This document shows, piece after piece, positions 46,455 to 58,318 of a stretch of DNA of 64,000 bases; positions within the stretch are counted from its first letter, which is position 1; each line of letters starts with the position of its first letter. The DNA is from Microcebus murinus (Eukaryota; Chordata; Mammalia; Primates; Cheirogaleidae): positions 17,286,501-17,350,500 of the forward strand of contig NC_134119.1 of the NCBI RefSeq assembly GCF_040939455.1, given 5' to 3'. The position numbers were made by a program, and so were the translations under genes. Under the pieces are notes generated by a model. It saw only the letters and a program-made list of their open reading frames with translations. It was not told where the DNA came from and did not search any database.

Positions 46455-46825
46455 TTACTTGGGTCTTTCTGCTTCTCCACCTTCTCAACCCATGTTCAGG
46501 ACTGCCTGGAAATGCCCCAGATTAAATACCCCAAGGGCAACCACCAACCAATGATGGACAGGATCAGTGGATAAATATCCAGGTTCCTCGTCCCTAGGTG
46601 AGGATAATTGTGAGCCATTTTATACAAGATCCCTAGCAGGACATAGTCCCAGTTACCCTTATCCTTAATCTGATCATTAAAACACTTTTTTTGGCGGCCT
46701 CACTCTCCTTTCTCTCATTCCTGTTTCCTAGAATAACCTATCAAATAAGCTATTATATCCAAGTCATTGTCTCAGGTTTTGCTTTGGGAAGAATCCAAAC
46801 TAGGAGGACAAATAATGCTCCCAAA
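46455..46825 (+). mobile_element. Unnamed LTR-like repeat, copy D
   Basis: The end is well kept: CTGTTTCCTAGAATAACCTA, TCAAATAAGCTATTATATCC, AAGTCATTGTCTCAGGTTTT, GCTTTGGGAAGAATCCAAAC and TAGGAG. This matches copies A, B and C on the same strand and E and F on the other. Confidence 0.6.
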
Positions 46826-48587
46826 CTCATTTCCACAGAGGAGCAACATTTCCTAACCGTTATTCCAATTATCAAAATCCAAAATGGAATGAGAGTGGAC
46901 AGAAACTGGGAGGGAGAAAATGTATCATGTGTAGGGGGAACTCTAAGTTAATGCCATGGCCATGAATAAAAGCTGACCCTTTTTGACTAAGCCTACAGTC
47001 ACACAGATAGACATTTCCATAATAAAGATAGATAAAATGTCCATGACATTAATTATTATGTGACTCGGAGTTTTGACAGAATTCAGTTAAAAATTGAACA
47101 TGTTGAGACAGGCGCTGGCATGAAGCCCCAACCTAGTTAGATGTACATCTTGATTTACTGCAGATGGGCACCAAGTCACTTTGCCAATTTGGATGTTCCC
47201 AATAAGGTTTCACAAAAAGATCTGTTCTCCAACAATCTCTCCCTTCAGTCAAAAGTGAAACAAATACAAGAATGCGATTTAATTTATACACACACATGCA
47301 TGTATAAATTACAGACATATACCCCAAGGATACCACTCAAGTTTAATCCCAGTTATGTTAGATTTTGTTCAAAGTTATCTATTATTTTCCTTTTGTTGCT
47401 AAAAAATCACTTGTGTTTAACCATTTTAATAGTAATAAATAATAAAGATGAACTTTCCCCATAAAGAGTAAAATAAATAATTGCCAGCGATTTCACATAT
47501 GTTCTCTACACCCCCAATTCTCTTATGCTAGTCTTTTTTCTTCTTCAGTATAATATGAAACAAAGTTCAGTTCTCTTCTGTTCATGCTATGGATTTCTCT
47601 TCATCTTTTTTGTACCCAGCAAAATCCCCAGCTTAAGACATGAAAGGTTAAAAGCATTGGCTAGTCAAACTCCACTGATGTTTATGGAGAATGCATTTTT
47701 ATAAAATGACAGCTGTAAACAAATTATTTTATATTAAATAGCAACCATGAAGTCTATGTTGCTTATATATACGTTGTTGGGTATCATGGGAAAGTTCTTT
47801 GTGACATCTATTTGAAACTGTAGGTGATTTCTCCCAATGACAAATAGTTCAAAAGATTTCACTTCTAAGAGTTGTCATGCCCCAGGTTTTGTGTTGTCAA
47901 GCCATAATGTGTTTCTCTCCGATAATCAAGAAGGATATTCCCAACAAACCTAAATAATTTCACAGGTCCTAATGAGTAAATAACACTCCATAAACAAAGT
48001 GAATTATATTACTACTAATTTTAATCTATAAAGATATGCTTGAAGAAGTAATGAAATCTCCCACACATTCAATTCTAGAATATCTTCCTAAGATACATTA
48101 TAAGGTCAGTTTCTCATGCTTCAGCCTTTTGGTACAAGTCATTTCAGTACCTTCTGGCCATCCAGTCCAAGGAAAGTGAGGGTCTTCTTAAAATCACAGC
48201 AGCTAAGGGAAGACACTGGGGAGAACTTGCTGCATAGTTAATTCTACCTTGCTTCTTTCTCTTCACTATTTACTGAAGACTTTGGTGGTTATTTGACCAC
48301 AACTTACCAGTGATCTAACCAAAGCAATGCCCAAGTCTTTGGTAGGACTTCTTCTAGGATAAAAAGATAACTCTTGTATCACCCTGTATCACTTTCTATT
48401 ATATTAGTAAATATTGAAATGTATTTAAATATGTAACTTGGCCATAGTCATTAATTATGAAAGATACTCCTGTTAAACAGCTTTCATTTTCTAAGGTCAA
48501 AATAATATTTAATTAAAATCAGAAAAATATAAAAAAATAAAAGAAAATAAAAAGAAACCATCCCTCCCATCCTTCTTATCAATTAGC
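46826..48587. other. Long repeat-poor stretch
   Basis: About 1.7 kb with no recognised repeat. The 107-codon frame at 47141-47464 has no recognisable feature. Confidence 0.45.
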
Positions 48588-48690
48588 TATAAGCCCCTTG
48601 AGAGTGAAGAAATTATTTTAAATTATTTAGAATCTGAAAATCTAGCACAAAGTAGGTGTTCAATAAATGTATATTTAAAGAATAAACATA
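48588..48690 (+). mobile_element. L2 3'-end remnant
   Basis: AAGCCCCTTGAGAGTGAAGA, AAATCTAGCACAAAGTAGGT and GTTCAATAAATGTATATTTA match the L2 terminus, with the middle replaced by AT-rich bases. Confidence 0.72.
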
Positions 48691-49553
48691 AAGCAATCTC
48701 TATTCGCTTCTAAAATATATCTTGAGAAGATATTCTTAATCAATAAGATTGGTTCCCCAGTCATATATAAATATAATATCTATTATCAAAAAGAGAAAAT
48801 TATTTATTTTCTATATTTAAATCAAATTTTATATCAATGGATGAAAACAAAGGAATGTATACAATGAAAGTGAGAATATATTACATATTTATATTTGAAC
48901 ATCAGCATATCTGCCTTCCTTAAAATTTGCCCTATCTGAAACAAAACCTTGAGTCAAAGAATAAAAATTCAAACACTAGAAGCCCTGGAAAGCTGACCTA
49001 ATTCCCCATCTGGTCTTTACCACTTCACCTCCTCTTTGCTCACCACTCACACTGTGGAGGATAAAATTACCTTTCAGGATAAAACAATGCTCTAATTTGA
49101 CAGCGCTGCTCTTTCTCTCTTTTAGGCCTTCTCAGCTGGATCTTCATGCAATCTTCAACCAACACAGGTGTAATTAATAATTTAGGTTTGAAAAGGGAAG
49201 CTAAATTTCCTCCTCTTTCAAAGGGTAATTGTTTGAAAATAAGTAGCAAGGGTTATAACAAGAGTATCTCTTGTGCAGGAGAAGAATGAAATAACTAATA
49301 TTAAAAGAATTGGCTATCAAATTGGTACATGAAAAATTTAAGAAGTTAAACATAGTTGCTATTGCTTCAAGCTACAGTGAATATATCTTGGCATTAAACT
49401 GTATCAAAATAATGAATGTCTGAACATAGGTAAGAAGATTCTCAACAAAAATTCTTTAGCTTGACTGTGAATAAGGCAAAATATGACTTTACTAGGGCTC
49501 CCAATGAAAATATGTGCAAAGAAAGTAATTATTCTAGTAAAAGAGGTATATTG
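48691..49553. other. No gene or clear repeat
   Basis: AT-rich unique sequence preceding an Alu. Nothing supported. Confidence 0.45.
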
Positions 49554-49792
49554 GGCCAGGTGTGGTGGCTTACGCCTATAATCCTAGCATTCAGGAGTCT
49601 GAGGTGGGAGGATTGCTTGAGCTCAGGAGTTCAAGACCAGCCTGCGCAAGAGCAAGACTCCATCTCTACTAGAAAAAATTAGCTGAGCCTGGGGATCTCT
49701 TGAGCCCACAAGTTTGAGGTTGCAATGTGCTATGATGATACCCCTGCCCTCTAGCCAGAGCGACAAAGTGAGAATCTGTCTCAAAAAAAAAG
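49554..49792 (+). mobile_element. Alu with deleted right-arm segment
   Basis: GGGCCAGGTGTGGTGGCTTA, GCCTATAATCCTAGCATTCA, AGTTCAAGACCAGCCTGCGC, CTCCATCTCTACTAGAAAAA, then ATTAGCTGAGCCTGGGGATC joins straight to TCTTGAGCCCACAAGTTTGA. The right-arm block that normally carries GTGGTGCATGCCTGTAGTCC and the following bases is missing (roughly 50 bases). It ends with CTGTCTC and nine A. Confidence 0.93.
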
Positions 49793-51125
49793 GGAAGAGG
49801 GCATATTACAGGAATTACAAGATATAGAAAATTTAAACTGCATGCTATTTAGCATTAAAAGTAAAAAGGTGAATCTTAAAATACAAGATGTTTGGTAATC
49901 AGGAATGACTGCACTTTGTTGTTTTTCTCCCATTTCCATTCTCTTTTTCTTTTTCCAAGAATCCACCATAACACTGAAACTGACAGTCATTTATTTTCCT
50001 ATAAATTTGTGAATCTTAATAATCAAGAAATTATCTAAAAATATATAATCATTAGTCATGTGGTTACATGCTTCTTACAGATTTTGAAAAAATAAATTGA
50101 GTTTTAAAGATATTATTGTTTTTTTGTTAACAATTCATGAATCAGGCAGCACCCCATCTATAAAACACAAGAGCTCCAATGAACTGAGCAGAGAGAGTTG
50201 GCTTAATAGACAGAAATAGGCTGAAGAAAACAGAAATAAGGAAGAATAGACAGGTCATTTCAAAGTTACTTTCCTTATAAGGTTAAAGTACAGGGGATTT
50301 CCTTATCGTCTGAGCTCAGGTAGTCTAGGGCCCTTCTGATTGGTTGCTGGGTATCTCCTGGTTATGGGAAAACTGGCCATTTTAAAGTTCAGTTTATGTG
50401 GCACCTAGAGTGACTTCATTTTGGTTTGGTCTGGTCTATTGGGCCTACTGTAGGATTCAGTCCAAAACAATGGACTCCTATAAATTTTGTTTAATAATAT
50501 GAAATATAGCTTTATAGTATGGGGCCCTCATACAAGGTTGATGAAATAGCAAGATACCAAAAGTTCAGTACACACATCAATAATTTCTGTTACAAGGGCC
50601 TAATCCCAATGCATCACCCAGACCTATGCAGCCCACACCAATAATTCAGTACTCTGATCAGTGTACGCAGTAAATTTAAGCAGAGATGAAGTGACTGACA
50701 TTCTAAGAAACTGCCAGTGGCATATGTTTGAGCAACGAGTGTCCAGGCCACCACATTCAAAGCATTCACTCTCTTAACCAAGAGGAAAGGAATTAGGGGG
50801 GAGGAAACCAACAAAGAAAACAAACTTGTTCAACTACTGAATGACTATAAATGATCTCAATCACACAGTACATACATTTACATAATAGTAATAAGTAATG
50901 GTTCTTAATATTGTACAAATCTTATCCTTAAATTTCACTTTAAAAAATTATTGGTTATACAGAATTTTAGTGCATAAAATGTCAAAGCTATGCTTCCTAG
51001 AAACCTGGATCTTAAAATCATTATACCATTATCATCCTTTAGAATAAGCACAGCTTTGGCCTTTAGTAGGTTGTAAGTGAATGTTCATTCAATAAAGAAA
51101 TGAATGAATCTATAGTATGCACAAA
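49793..51125. other. Unassigned; 50.28-50.46 kb may be LTR-like
   Basis: 50280-50460 (GAGCTCAGGTAGTCTAGGGC, TTCTGATTGGTTGCTGGGTA, TTCATTTTGGTTTGGTCTGG) reads like part of an endogenous retroviral LTR but I cannot name or bound it. 51000-51110 ends with CATTCAATAAAGAAATGAATG, possibly an L2 end. No gene recognised. Confidence 0.35.
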
Positions 51126-51576
51126 TTGAAATCACCATATGGTAAAGAAAAAATCTAAAAAGAAAAAAAAAAACCTCATTGGAATGTTTCCACACAGCAA
51201 ACGTAGAGCACTGAGAGGAACTTTTAATGAGAAAACTGAAGCACAGCTTTTATGCGGCCAGCTTTACAAGAGGAAATACGGGGCGGGGAGACACAACTTC
51301 CCCCCAGGACTTGTTACTCCTTCAAGGTTTGAGGAAGCTCCTCAACCTTTCCCTCTCAGAGGTAGCCTCCTGTGGGCTGGTGGCTCTGCGTCTGTGATCC
51401 TGGAGCAATTATGGCCACAGCTGAGGCAGGTCATTTAATTTCTATGCGTCATTTAGCTCACTATTTGACTGATTATCATAGATAAGAACATTAGGTAAAC
51501 GATAAAATTATAGGTAAAAAAAAAAGTTATTACCTCCATTATCATTACTACCACTAATAAAAATACCTGCTGCTAT
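51126..51576. other. Locally GC-richer patch, function unknown
   Basis: 51240-51420 is richer in G and C than its surroundings (for example GGGGCGGGGAG and GTGGGCTGGTGGCTC). A + strand frame of 99 codons starts at 51139 but shows no recognisable protein. The tail GCAGGTCATTTAATTTCTAT resembles a MIR core. It could be a decayed repeat or a small regulatory patch. Confidence 0.35.
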
Positions 51577-52046
51577 ATTAGTTTTACCTGGGCTTCTGTA
51601 AAAAATTACCATAAACTTTGTGGCTTAAAATAATAGAAATTTATTCTGTCACCATTCTGGAGGCCACAGGTCCAAAATAAGGTGTCAGCAGGGCTGTGCT
51701 CCCTCAGAAGGTTCTGGGGGAGAATCCTTCCTGGCCTATTCCAGCTTCCAGTGACTCTGGGCATCCCTTGGCTTGAGTCTGCATGACTCCAATCTCTGTC
51801 TCCATCTTACATGGTCTCCTCCTCCACATGTCCAGGTGTGTCAAATATCCCTCTGACTTTCCCTGTTTGTCCCTATGTTTCAAACCTACCTCTGACTTTA
51901 AGCCTACCCCAAATCCAGGATGATCTCATCTTGAAATATTAATTACATATACAAAGAATCTTTCTCCAAACAAGATCACATTCACAAGTTCCAGAGGTTA
52001 GGACATGGACACATGTTTGGGGGGGCCCACCATTCAACCTACTATA
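51577..52046 (-). mobile_element. MLT1A-like solo LTR (ERVL-MaLR), reverse
   Basis: On the + strand it opens ATTAGTTTTACCTGGGCTTC, with ACCATAAACTTTGTGGCTTA, CACCATTCTGGAGGCCACAG, AAGGTGTCAGCAGGGCTGTG, GAGAATCCTTCCTGGCCTAT, CCAATCTCTGTCTCCATCTT, CAAGATCACATTCACAAGTT, GAGGTTAGGACATGGACACA, and closes CCACCATTCAACCTACTATA. These are reverse complements of MLT1A-type blocks. No retroviral interior. Confidence 0.88.
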
Positions 52047-52794
52047 CCTGCCTACATTGTTGACAAGTTCTTTCCATCCCTCCTGCTCCCATCGTCCATG
52101 TCCCCAAATTGCAAATGGAAAATAAAATTATTTCCAGAGATTTTCATATAGTTCTTGCTAACTGCTTTGTATTCTTGGGAAAATAAAAGAGAAAATAACA
52201 AAAGAACTAGCAGAGAAAACACACTGCGAGGCAAGTGTACATAGTGACTAATATATTATTAGCAACCACCTTTTGCTCCTGGGCTGTACAAGTTTATGTC
52301 TCTAAAATGTGATATTTATAGGACTTCAATGATGCATATCCTATTGATTTGAACGACTCCCTGACTTTAGATTTAGTAATTAATTGCCGTTCTGTTATGT
52401 ATGGCATAGATGGGAAAATTAAATACATTCTTAAAAATTGAAGATAAATTATATTTCAGTGTTCTTAATCATTGTGGAAATATACCAGCAATGAACTCAA
52501 CTCTCTAACACCAAAATGTATTCTGCTAACAATTAGAGCTAATATTTTAAATGGAAGGTTTTCAACCCATAAACTGTTCTAACTAAGCATCAAAACAAAT
52601 CCTGCAGGTGAGAACATCTATTTTTAGAGTTATTAAAATCACTTTTCTTTTGCCATAATATCTGAATGTAAGCAGTGTGCAGGGAGATAACTCACTATAA
52701 TATATAAATAAATGACACAGTTTTAGAAATTATCCCATTTGAAATCTAAGTAAAAAAATATAGAAGTACCTCCTTCCCCTTTCTAATAAGACAA
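52047..52794. other. No gene or clear repeat
   Basis: AT-rich. Nothing supported. Confidence 0.45.
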
Positions 52795-53315
52795 TTCCCA
52801 AGACTTTAGCAGGATCTGTGACATTTCTGCTCTTTATACTGTGCCACGGACATAAAGGAACATGGCAGTTGTTGTCGGTCCCTGTATCCCTTGAGCCTCT
52901 TCAACTCCCTGGGACTTCTTGCTTCCAATATTTGTATCTCCTTGTCTGAGAGCTTCCCTTCAAGCTACAAAAAGCCACATAACAAGAGCCCTGGGGACAT
53001 TAATGCACTTTCCTGAATTATTCAACAGGTGACTGACAAAATTTGGGGTATAAATACTCCAGCTCCCTTACTCCTCATGGGGAATAACTGAGTCTAATTC
53101 CATACCATTTCCCAAAGTGTCCCTGTGGCGATAAGCTTCTGCCACTTGCAGATGTAACTGGTTTGATAAAGCATCCCACATAGGCTGCTTTCCCTTCTCT
53201 ATATCATTGTATCACTTTCCCTCCTCTATCTTCCAAATACACTGTTTGCACTCAAATCTTTTTCATAGGGTCTGCTTCTGAGGCAACCCAATCTAAAACT
53301 GGGAACAAGAAACAT
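52795..53315 (+). mobile_element. Unnamed LTR-like repeat, copy C
   Basis: TGTATCTCCTTGTCTGAGAG, CTTCCCTTCAAGCTACAAAA, TCAACAGGTGACTGACAAAA, CCAAATACACTGTTTGCACT, CAAATCTTTTTCATAGGGTC, TGCTTCTGAGGCAACCCAAT and CTAAAACTG are the longest + strand version of the family shared with 35.7, 39.2 and 46.5 kb. Confidence 0.6.
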
Positions 53316-53429
53316 TATGACCCCCTTTGCTTAAAAATTATCTCAAAACTGAACCTTTCTGAAACCATTGCCATACACTAGATATGGATGTAACAATATT
53401 AAAAGTGAGATTTCATATTTGTATAGTGC

Positions 53430-53905
53430 AGGTACCACTAGTTAATAAAAAGGCATGCCCTAGCCCCTCCTTCCTTTACCAGAATCCTGATTTCCTTCAA
53501 GCAGTGAATGGCTATATGCCCCTGGAAAATGCAATCCTTCCATAGATCCAGGGAGAAATCTTGCTTAGTCTTCTCAATCATGCTCATTTAATTTCCATTT
53601 TCACTGACTGCTTGGGAATGGGCAAGAGATGCAGTTCTAGCTTATGAAACAAGAATAGGAAATTTTACTGGAAGCATTTGGGAATTTTTGTCTTATGCTT
53701 TTAAAAGGACATGAAGAGGAGTCATTCCTGGCTTTTCAATGCTGAGTAATGAATGGGTGGTCTAGGAGTTGTGGTAGCCACATTACAAGCATGAAGTGAA
53801 AAGCCTCTTCTCTGGACATATTGTAATATGAGACAATGAATTTTATTGTTTAATATTTTGGGTCTTCTGTTACTTGCAGTTTAAAATTAATATAAATGCT
53901 TTCTC
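53430..53905 (+). mobile_element. Probable old LTR-like repeat, family unknown
   Basis: GAATGGCTATATGCCCCTGG, TAGATCCAGGGAGAAATCTT, AATGAATTTTATTGTTTAAT and GGGTCTTCTGTTACTTGCAG resemble an ancient LTR that usually ends TTATTGTTTAAGCCACTTT...GTTTTCTGTTACTTGCA. Limits are guessed. Confidence 0.45.
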
Positions 53906-55620
53906 AGTTTGCATGGAGTATCTCATCTCTCCAGGTAAGGGCAACCTAGCTAATAGTTCCTCTATTGATCTCTCAGACACAACTGCATCTCATGCCCTTT
54001 CTTGAGCAGTCACTGAAAATAGGAATTGAAGGAACATGATTAGTTACAACTAATTAAGGTTTACCCCTGGACCTAGTTACACATGCGGGTACAAGGAGAA
54101 GGGCAGGAGAGGGAAGGACACTGACAAACTAGTATATAATCTGTGCTCTAGTGGTTATTATTATATAAGACCCATCCTCATATACCTTCCTCATAGGTTT
54201 GATATAGGTGTTAAATTTGATAACTCACACACAGGATTTATCAAGAGCCTATCATATGACTCTGTAAGTGTTGATTATTTTGTTACTGTTGGATCACAGA
54301 AGAGGGCCAAACCCAACCTAAGTAATAGTCAATGACTATTTTCTGGACAATATACTGACACTTAAAATAATCCACAAGTGAAATGAAGAGGTGTTGGAAC
54401 AGAAAAAAGATGTTTCAGAGAGTCAGCTTAACAAAAACAAAGGGGCAAGAAAGGACAGGATATTGAGAAGGGAATATTAACAGGTCAGGTGGCTATAAGT
54501 ATTAGACAGAGGTGAGTACACAGGCTCAAAAGTCAGTCAGGGGTTAGATCATGAACTTTGTATGCCATGTTAAAAAGTACAGACTTCATTATTTAGGGGT
54601 CCTGGGGTTTATTTGAGGTCCGATTTTATCTCCTACTAACATTATATAAGAGTTGAGTTTATGTTATACTGGCCACTATTAAGAGTGGACTTGAGAAAGG
54701 CAAGACTAGAGGGAGCCTTATCCTGTTTCCCCTGAATCAAGTCCTTTCTTGGTGAACAAAGCTGGCTATTTTACTGAAGCATCATGGAGATTCTTATTTA
54801 GTCAGTCCTTTTCCCTAAACCATAATGATTGGAATAGCTGCCCCCTAAGTGGACATGGAAATAATACTAAATTTAGAGGCACTCATTTAATTCAGAATAG
54901 TGTATCATCAAATCTTGCAGTCTCAGTTAAACCACATATGAAAAATGTTACACATTCTGGATGTGTCTAACAGATCATTAAGAAATAGTTTTGAACATCT
55001 ACTCTTTCTTTGCTATTTTAATGTAAAATACAGACAAATGAAGCTGCTGAAATTCACGATTCCACAGTGCATAGTGTGAGTCATTTTCCCTAGAGAATTC
55101 TTTTCATAGAAATAGTACGTTAGCATAGTTTCCTATAATGTCAGTGTAATCCATTCATATATATTTTATTTGTGGATTTCAGGTTGTTCACTGGAAACCT
55201 AGCTGGTTGGTTGATTTGTGTTTTGTTTTGATGCCTATGTAATCAGAGGCTTGTTGTAAGCATATTCTGGAGAACTGATACAAGGAGGGTTTTAGATGCC
55301 TGTGAAGGGCTGAATTCAAGATTGCAATCAGAAAAGAAATACAAACTAGACATAAAAGATGTGTGTCTATGAAGAGAAAATTCCAAAAATACTAACAATA
55401 GTTGACAACCTAATTTGAAACAGGTAGACAAGATGGCTCCTTCAATTTACTGTTGTTTTTTTTTTAAGGAAAAACAAATATAAATGTGAATGAGCAGAAT
55501 ATAAATGAAATTCTGAAAGATAACAATGGATCTTCATAGAGTCAGGGTGTCCTCCAAAGCGGATAGATCTTTTTCAATGGCAGAATTTGTGTCATTTTTA
55601 TCCATTCTATTTTAACTGAG

Positions 55621-55625
<5 letters not shown>
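53906..55625. other. Mostly unassigned; old repeat fragment near 54480-54612
   Basis: GGTTAGATCATGAACTTTGT, ATGCCATGTTAAAAAGTACA and GACTTCATTATTTAGGGG fit a well-known ancient repeat (GATCATGxAGGGCCTTGTAxGCCATG). The rest shows no gene. Confidence 0.4.

Positions 55626-55690
<65 letters not shown>
55626..55690. repeat. (GA)n microsatellite
   Basis: About 32 GA units with one A interruption near 55667, a purine/pyrimidine asymmetric tract able to adopt triplex DNA. Confidence 0.97.
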
Positions 55691-56329
55691 TGGCTAGAAA
55701 CAAAACTAGGATTTAGAAAATGTGAAAAAATATATTTTCTATGCAATTCCAGCTTCACAAGAGTCCTAATTGAGTTGGGAAAGACATGAAGAACACTGAT
55801 GTCAGAGTCATACTGGTGACTTTCATTGCACCTTCATTGTACTCTAAGTTATGAAAGATATTTGATTACAGCCACCATAGCAGAAGAAGGGCTTTTAAAA
55901 TCAACATTCTGACATCAGCCTTACTCACTGCCCTGTCCTTAAAAATCAATTCTGTGGTAAATGTGTATCCCTCCAACCCTCAGGAAGCATGATCTGAAAA
56001 GGAGTAGATTTAGCCTGGTCAAAAACATGGTTCCAATATCTATTGGTTACATTGAATGGAAAACCAGCAGTAGGTGGGGGAGAACATGAAGAGGCAACTT
56101 CAAATCAGTGTGAATGCATGGTTTATGTGACATCTTCACAAAAACATGTTTGTAAATACAAATGATCTAAAAAAGTATTTTAAGTGTTTTAGCACCCAAT
56201 TGTCCTAACTTAAATGTCATTAAAGTTGCAGATTACAGTACAGCACCCCTTTAAAACTGCTCATCACCTAAAATAGACATGTCAATATAGTAATGGATGG
56301 TAAAATATGGCCAGACACAAGAGGCCACA
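55691..56329. other. No gene or clear repeat
   Basis: Unique-looking sequence before a MIR. Confidence 0.45.
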
Positions 56330-56580
56330 TGGCATTGTAGAAAGATGTCAATTTCAAAGTCTGACAAGCCTAGACATGAATCTTAGCTTTTTCACTTACT
56401 GATTGTATAACATTGAGCACCTCCATTTTCCTGTCTGTGCTTTACTTTCCTCATCTGTAATATAGAAATAATACTTGCATCACAGTGAGGTATGGATAAT
56501 ATGATAATGTAGTGACTAACTCAGCACCTACTACATGAGTGCTTAATAAATATTAATGATCACCGTTATCATTAACATTG
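56330..56580 (+). mobile_element. MIR, near complete
   Basis: GGCATTGTAGAAAGATGTCA, TTTCAAAGTCTGACAAGCCT, AGACATGAATCTTAGCTTTT, TCACTTACTGATTGTATAAC, TTTACTTTCCTCATCTGTAA, CTAACTCAGCACCTACTACA and TGAGTGCTTAATAAATATTA follow MIR from the tRNA-like head to the 3' end. Confidence 0.9.
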
Positions 56581-57539
56581 CTAACTTTTAATACCTTGAA
56601 CTTAATGAGTTCAAATGACAACCAGCAAAAAAGGGTAGATTGATCTAATTATAAACAGACTATATTCTCAAATTTTATCTAAGCAAACTTGAGGAACTGA
56701 GCCCAGATTTTGTATAGAAATATTATTATCCACAGTGAATAGGTTAACAGATAAGAACATAAACATTTATTTAAACACCAATATATCCAATACACCCAAA
56801 GGGTACTACTAGTAGTATTCTAAAACCAAGCGACTCAGTTATCGAGGAGTTTCAATGAGAAAATAAATTCAGAATTCTAAACTGGAGTTCAAGATCACAT
56901 TTCTACCTGTATTTTCAACCTAAAGATAAGAACCCTCAAACTCTCATCCATAAAATAAAGATTATGGGCGCTCCAAGGTTTTTCTCCTAGTATGCTGAGG
57001 GAGTTACTGCAAGGTGAAAGCAACACAGAGAGAGGCGAGGCATACGAGGAAGCAGGGGAGGGGCCCTGCCATGAGAAGCAGTATGGAAGCCAGTCAGGAC
57101 AGGAAGAAGGGCTGGGGAGGCTAATGGAAGATTCAAAGACTTGAGCAGCATCAGTGAAAGTGGTGAAGTTAGGGAAGCAGAGAGTATTCAAAAAAGACCT
57201 CCCTTTGCTCTGTAGTGTTGTCTCAGGGAGCAGTGAGTCCAAAGCTAATACAGGCAGGAGAAAAGAGCATGCCAGCACCAGTGTTGACATGTCCCTACAT
57301 TGTTGGTGTCCTTCCTTTATCCTATCTTTCCCTTTCCCCCTCTACACCATCCCTACCTTGCCACCACTAGTCTACATTTGACACTTGGACAAAATGAAAA
57401 TGAAATTCCAAAGTACTGTGATCAACTAGAAAAGAAAACCTCCATTTGTCTACTCAGCTGCTGGTCCAGAAGAGGCTGAGAACAGCTCGAGAGCCTTAGG
57501 CAACTTTTTTCCTCATCTTTAAAGAAGCATGCTTAGATT
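56581..57539. other. No gene recognised; longest frame in the window lies here
   Basis: A 131-codon minus-strand frame (56895-57290) has a hydrophobic start and many Ser/Pro/Leu codons. This follows from an antisense reading of a purine-rich stretch (AGAGAGAGGCGAGG, AGGACAGGAAGAAGGGCTGG). No splice sites, domain or family could be recognised, so I do not call it a gene. Confidence 0.45.
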
Positions 57540-58318
57540 TATCTTTTTAAAAAATTATTTTTTTAATGTTTAAGTACTATGGGTACATAATAGCTGTATG
57601 GGCTACATGTGATGTTTTGATACAGGTATATCATATGTAATTATCAAATCAGGCTAACTGGAGTATCAAACACCTCAAGGATTTATCATTTCTTTGTGTT
57701 AGGAGCATTCCAATACTACTCTTTTAGTTATTTTAAAATATACAATAAATTATTGTTAACCATAGTTACCCAATTGTGCTACCAAATATTAGATCTTATT
57801 TATTCTATCTTACTGTATTTTTGTATCTATTAACCATCCCCACTTCATTTCCTTCTCTCTGCTACCCTTCCCAGATGCTGGGAACCATCATTCTACTCTC
57901 TGTCTCCATAAGTTCAATTTTCTTTAGCTCCAACATATGAGTGAGAACATGCAATATTTGTCTTTCTGTGGCTGGCTCATGTCACTTAACATAATGTCTT
58001 CCAGCTCCATCCATGTTGTTGCAAATTACAGGATTTTATTCATTTTATGGCTGAATAATATTCCATTGTCTATGTATACCACCTTTTCTTTATCCATTCA
58101 TCCATCAATGGACACTCAGGTTGATTCTCTATCCTGGCTATTGTTTATAGTGCTGCAATAAACATGGGAGTGCAGATATCTCTTCAATATACTGAGTTCC
58201 TTTCTTTTGAATGTATACCAAGCAGTGGCATTGCTGTATTATACGTTAATATTATTTTTAGTTTTTTGAGGAATTTCCATGCTGTTCTCCATACTGGCTG
58301 TACTAATTCACCCAACTT
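57540..58318 (-). mobile_element. L1 (L1MA/L1PB-like) 3' end
   Basis: Minus-strand L1 3'UTR and ORF2 tail: CTATGGGTACATAATAGCTG, TGTGATGTTTTGATACAGGT, GGATTTATCATTTCTTTGTG, CAACATATGAGTGAGAACAT, CATAATGTCTTCCAGCTCCA, TCCATGTTGTTGCAAATTAC, TATGGCTGAATAATATTCCA, TAGTGCTGCAATAAACATGG and GAATTTCCATGCTGTTCTCC are in order. This is a different and better-known L1 type than the 1.2 and 22.5 kb copies. The ORF2 tail is broken. Confidence 0.93.

Noticed and set aside
51139..51438. 99-codon + strand frame in a GC-richer patch
   Set aside because: Begins with a Lys run from an A-rich tract, no recognisable protein, no exon boundaries.
56895..57290. 131-codon minus-strand frame with a hydrophobic N-terminus
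   Set aside because: Longest frame in the window, but rich in Ser, Pro and Leu because it is antisense to a purine-rich stretch. No domain, family, splice signals or neighbouring exons; such a length is expected by chance somewhere in 64 kb read in six frames.
57937..58161. 74-codon + strand frame
   Set aside because: Antisense reading of an L1 ORF2 tail.
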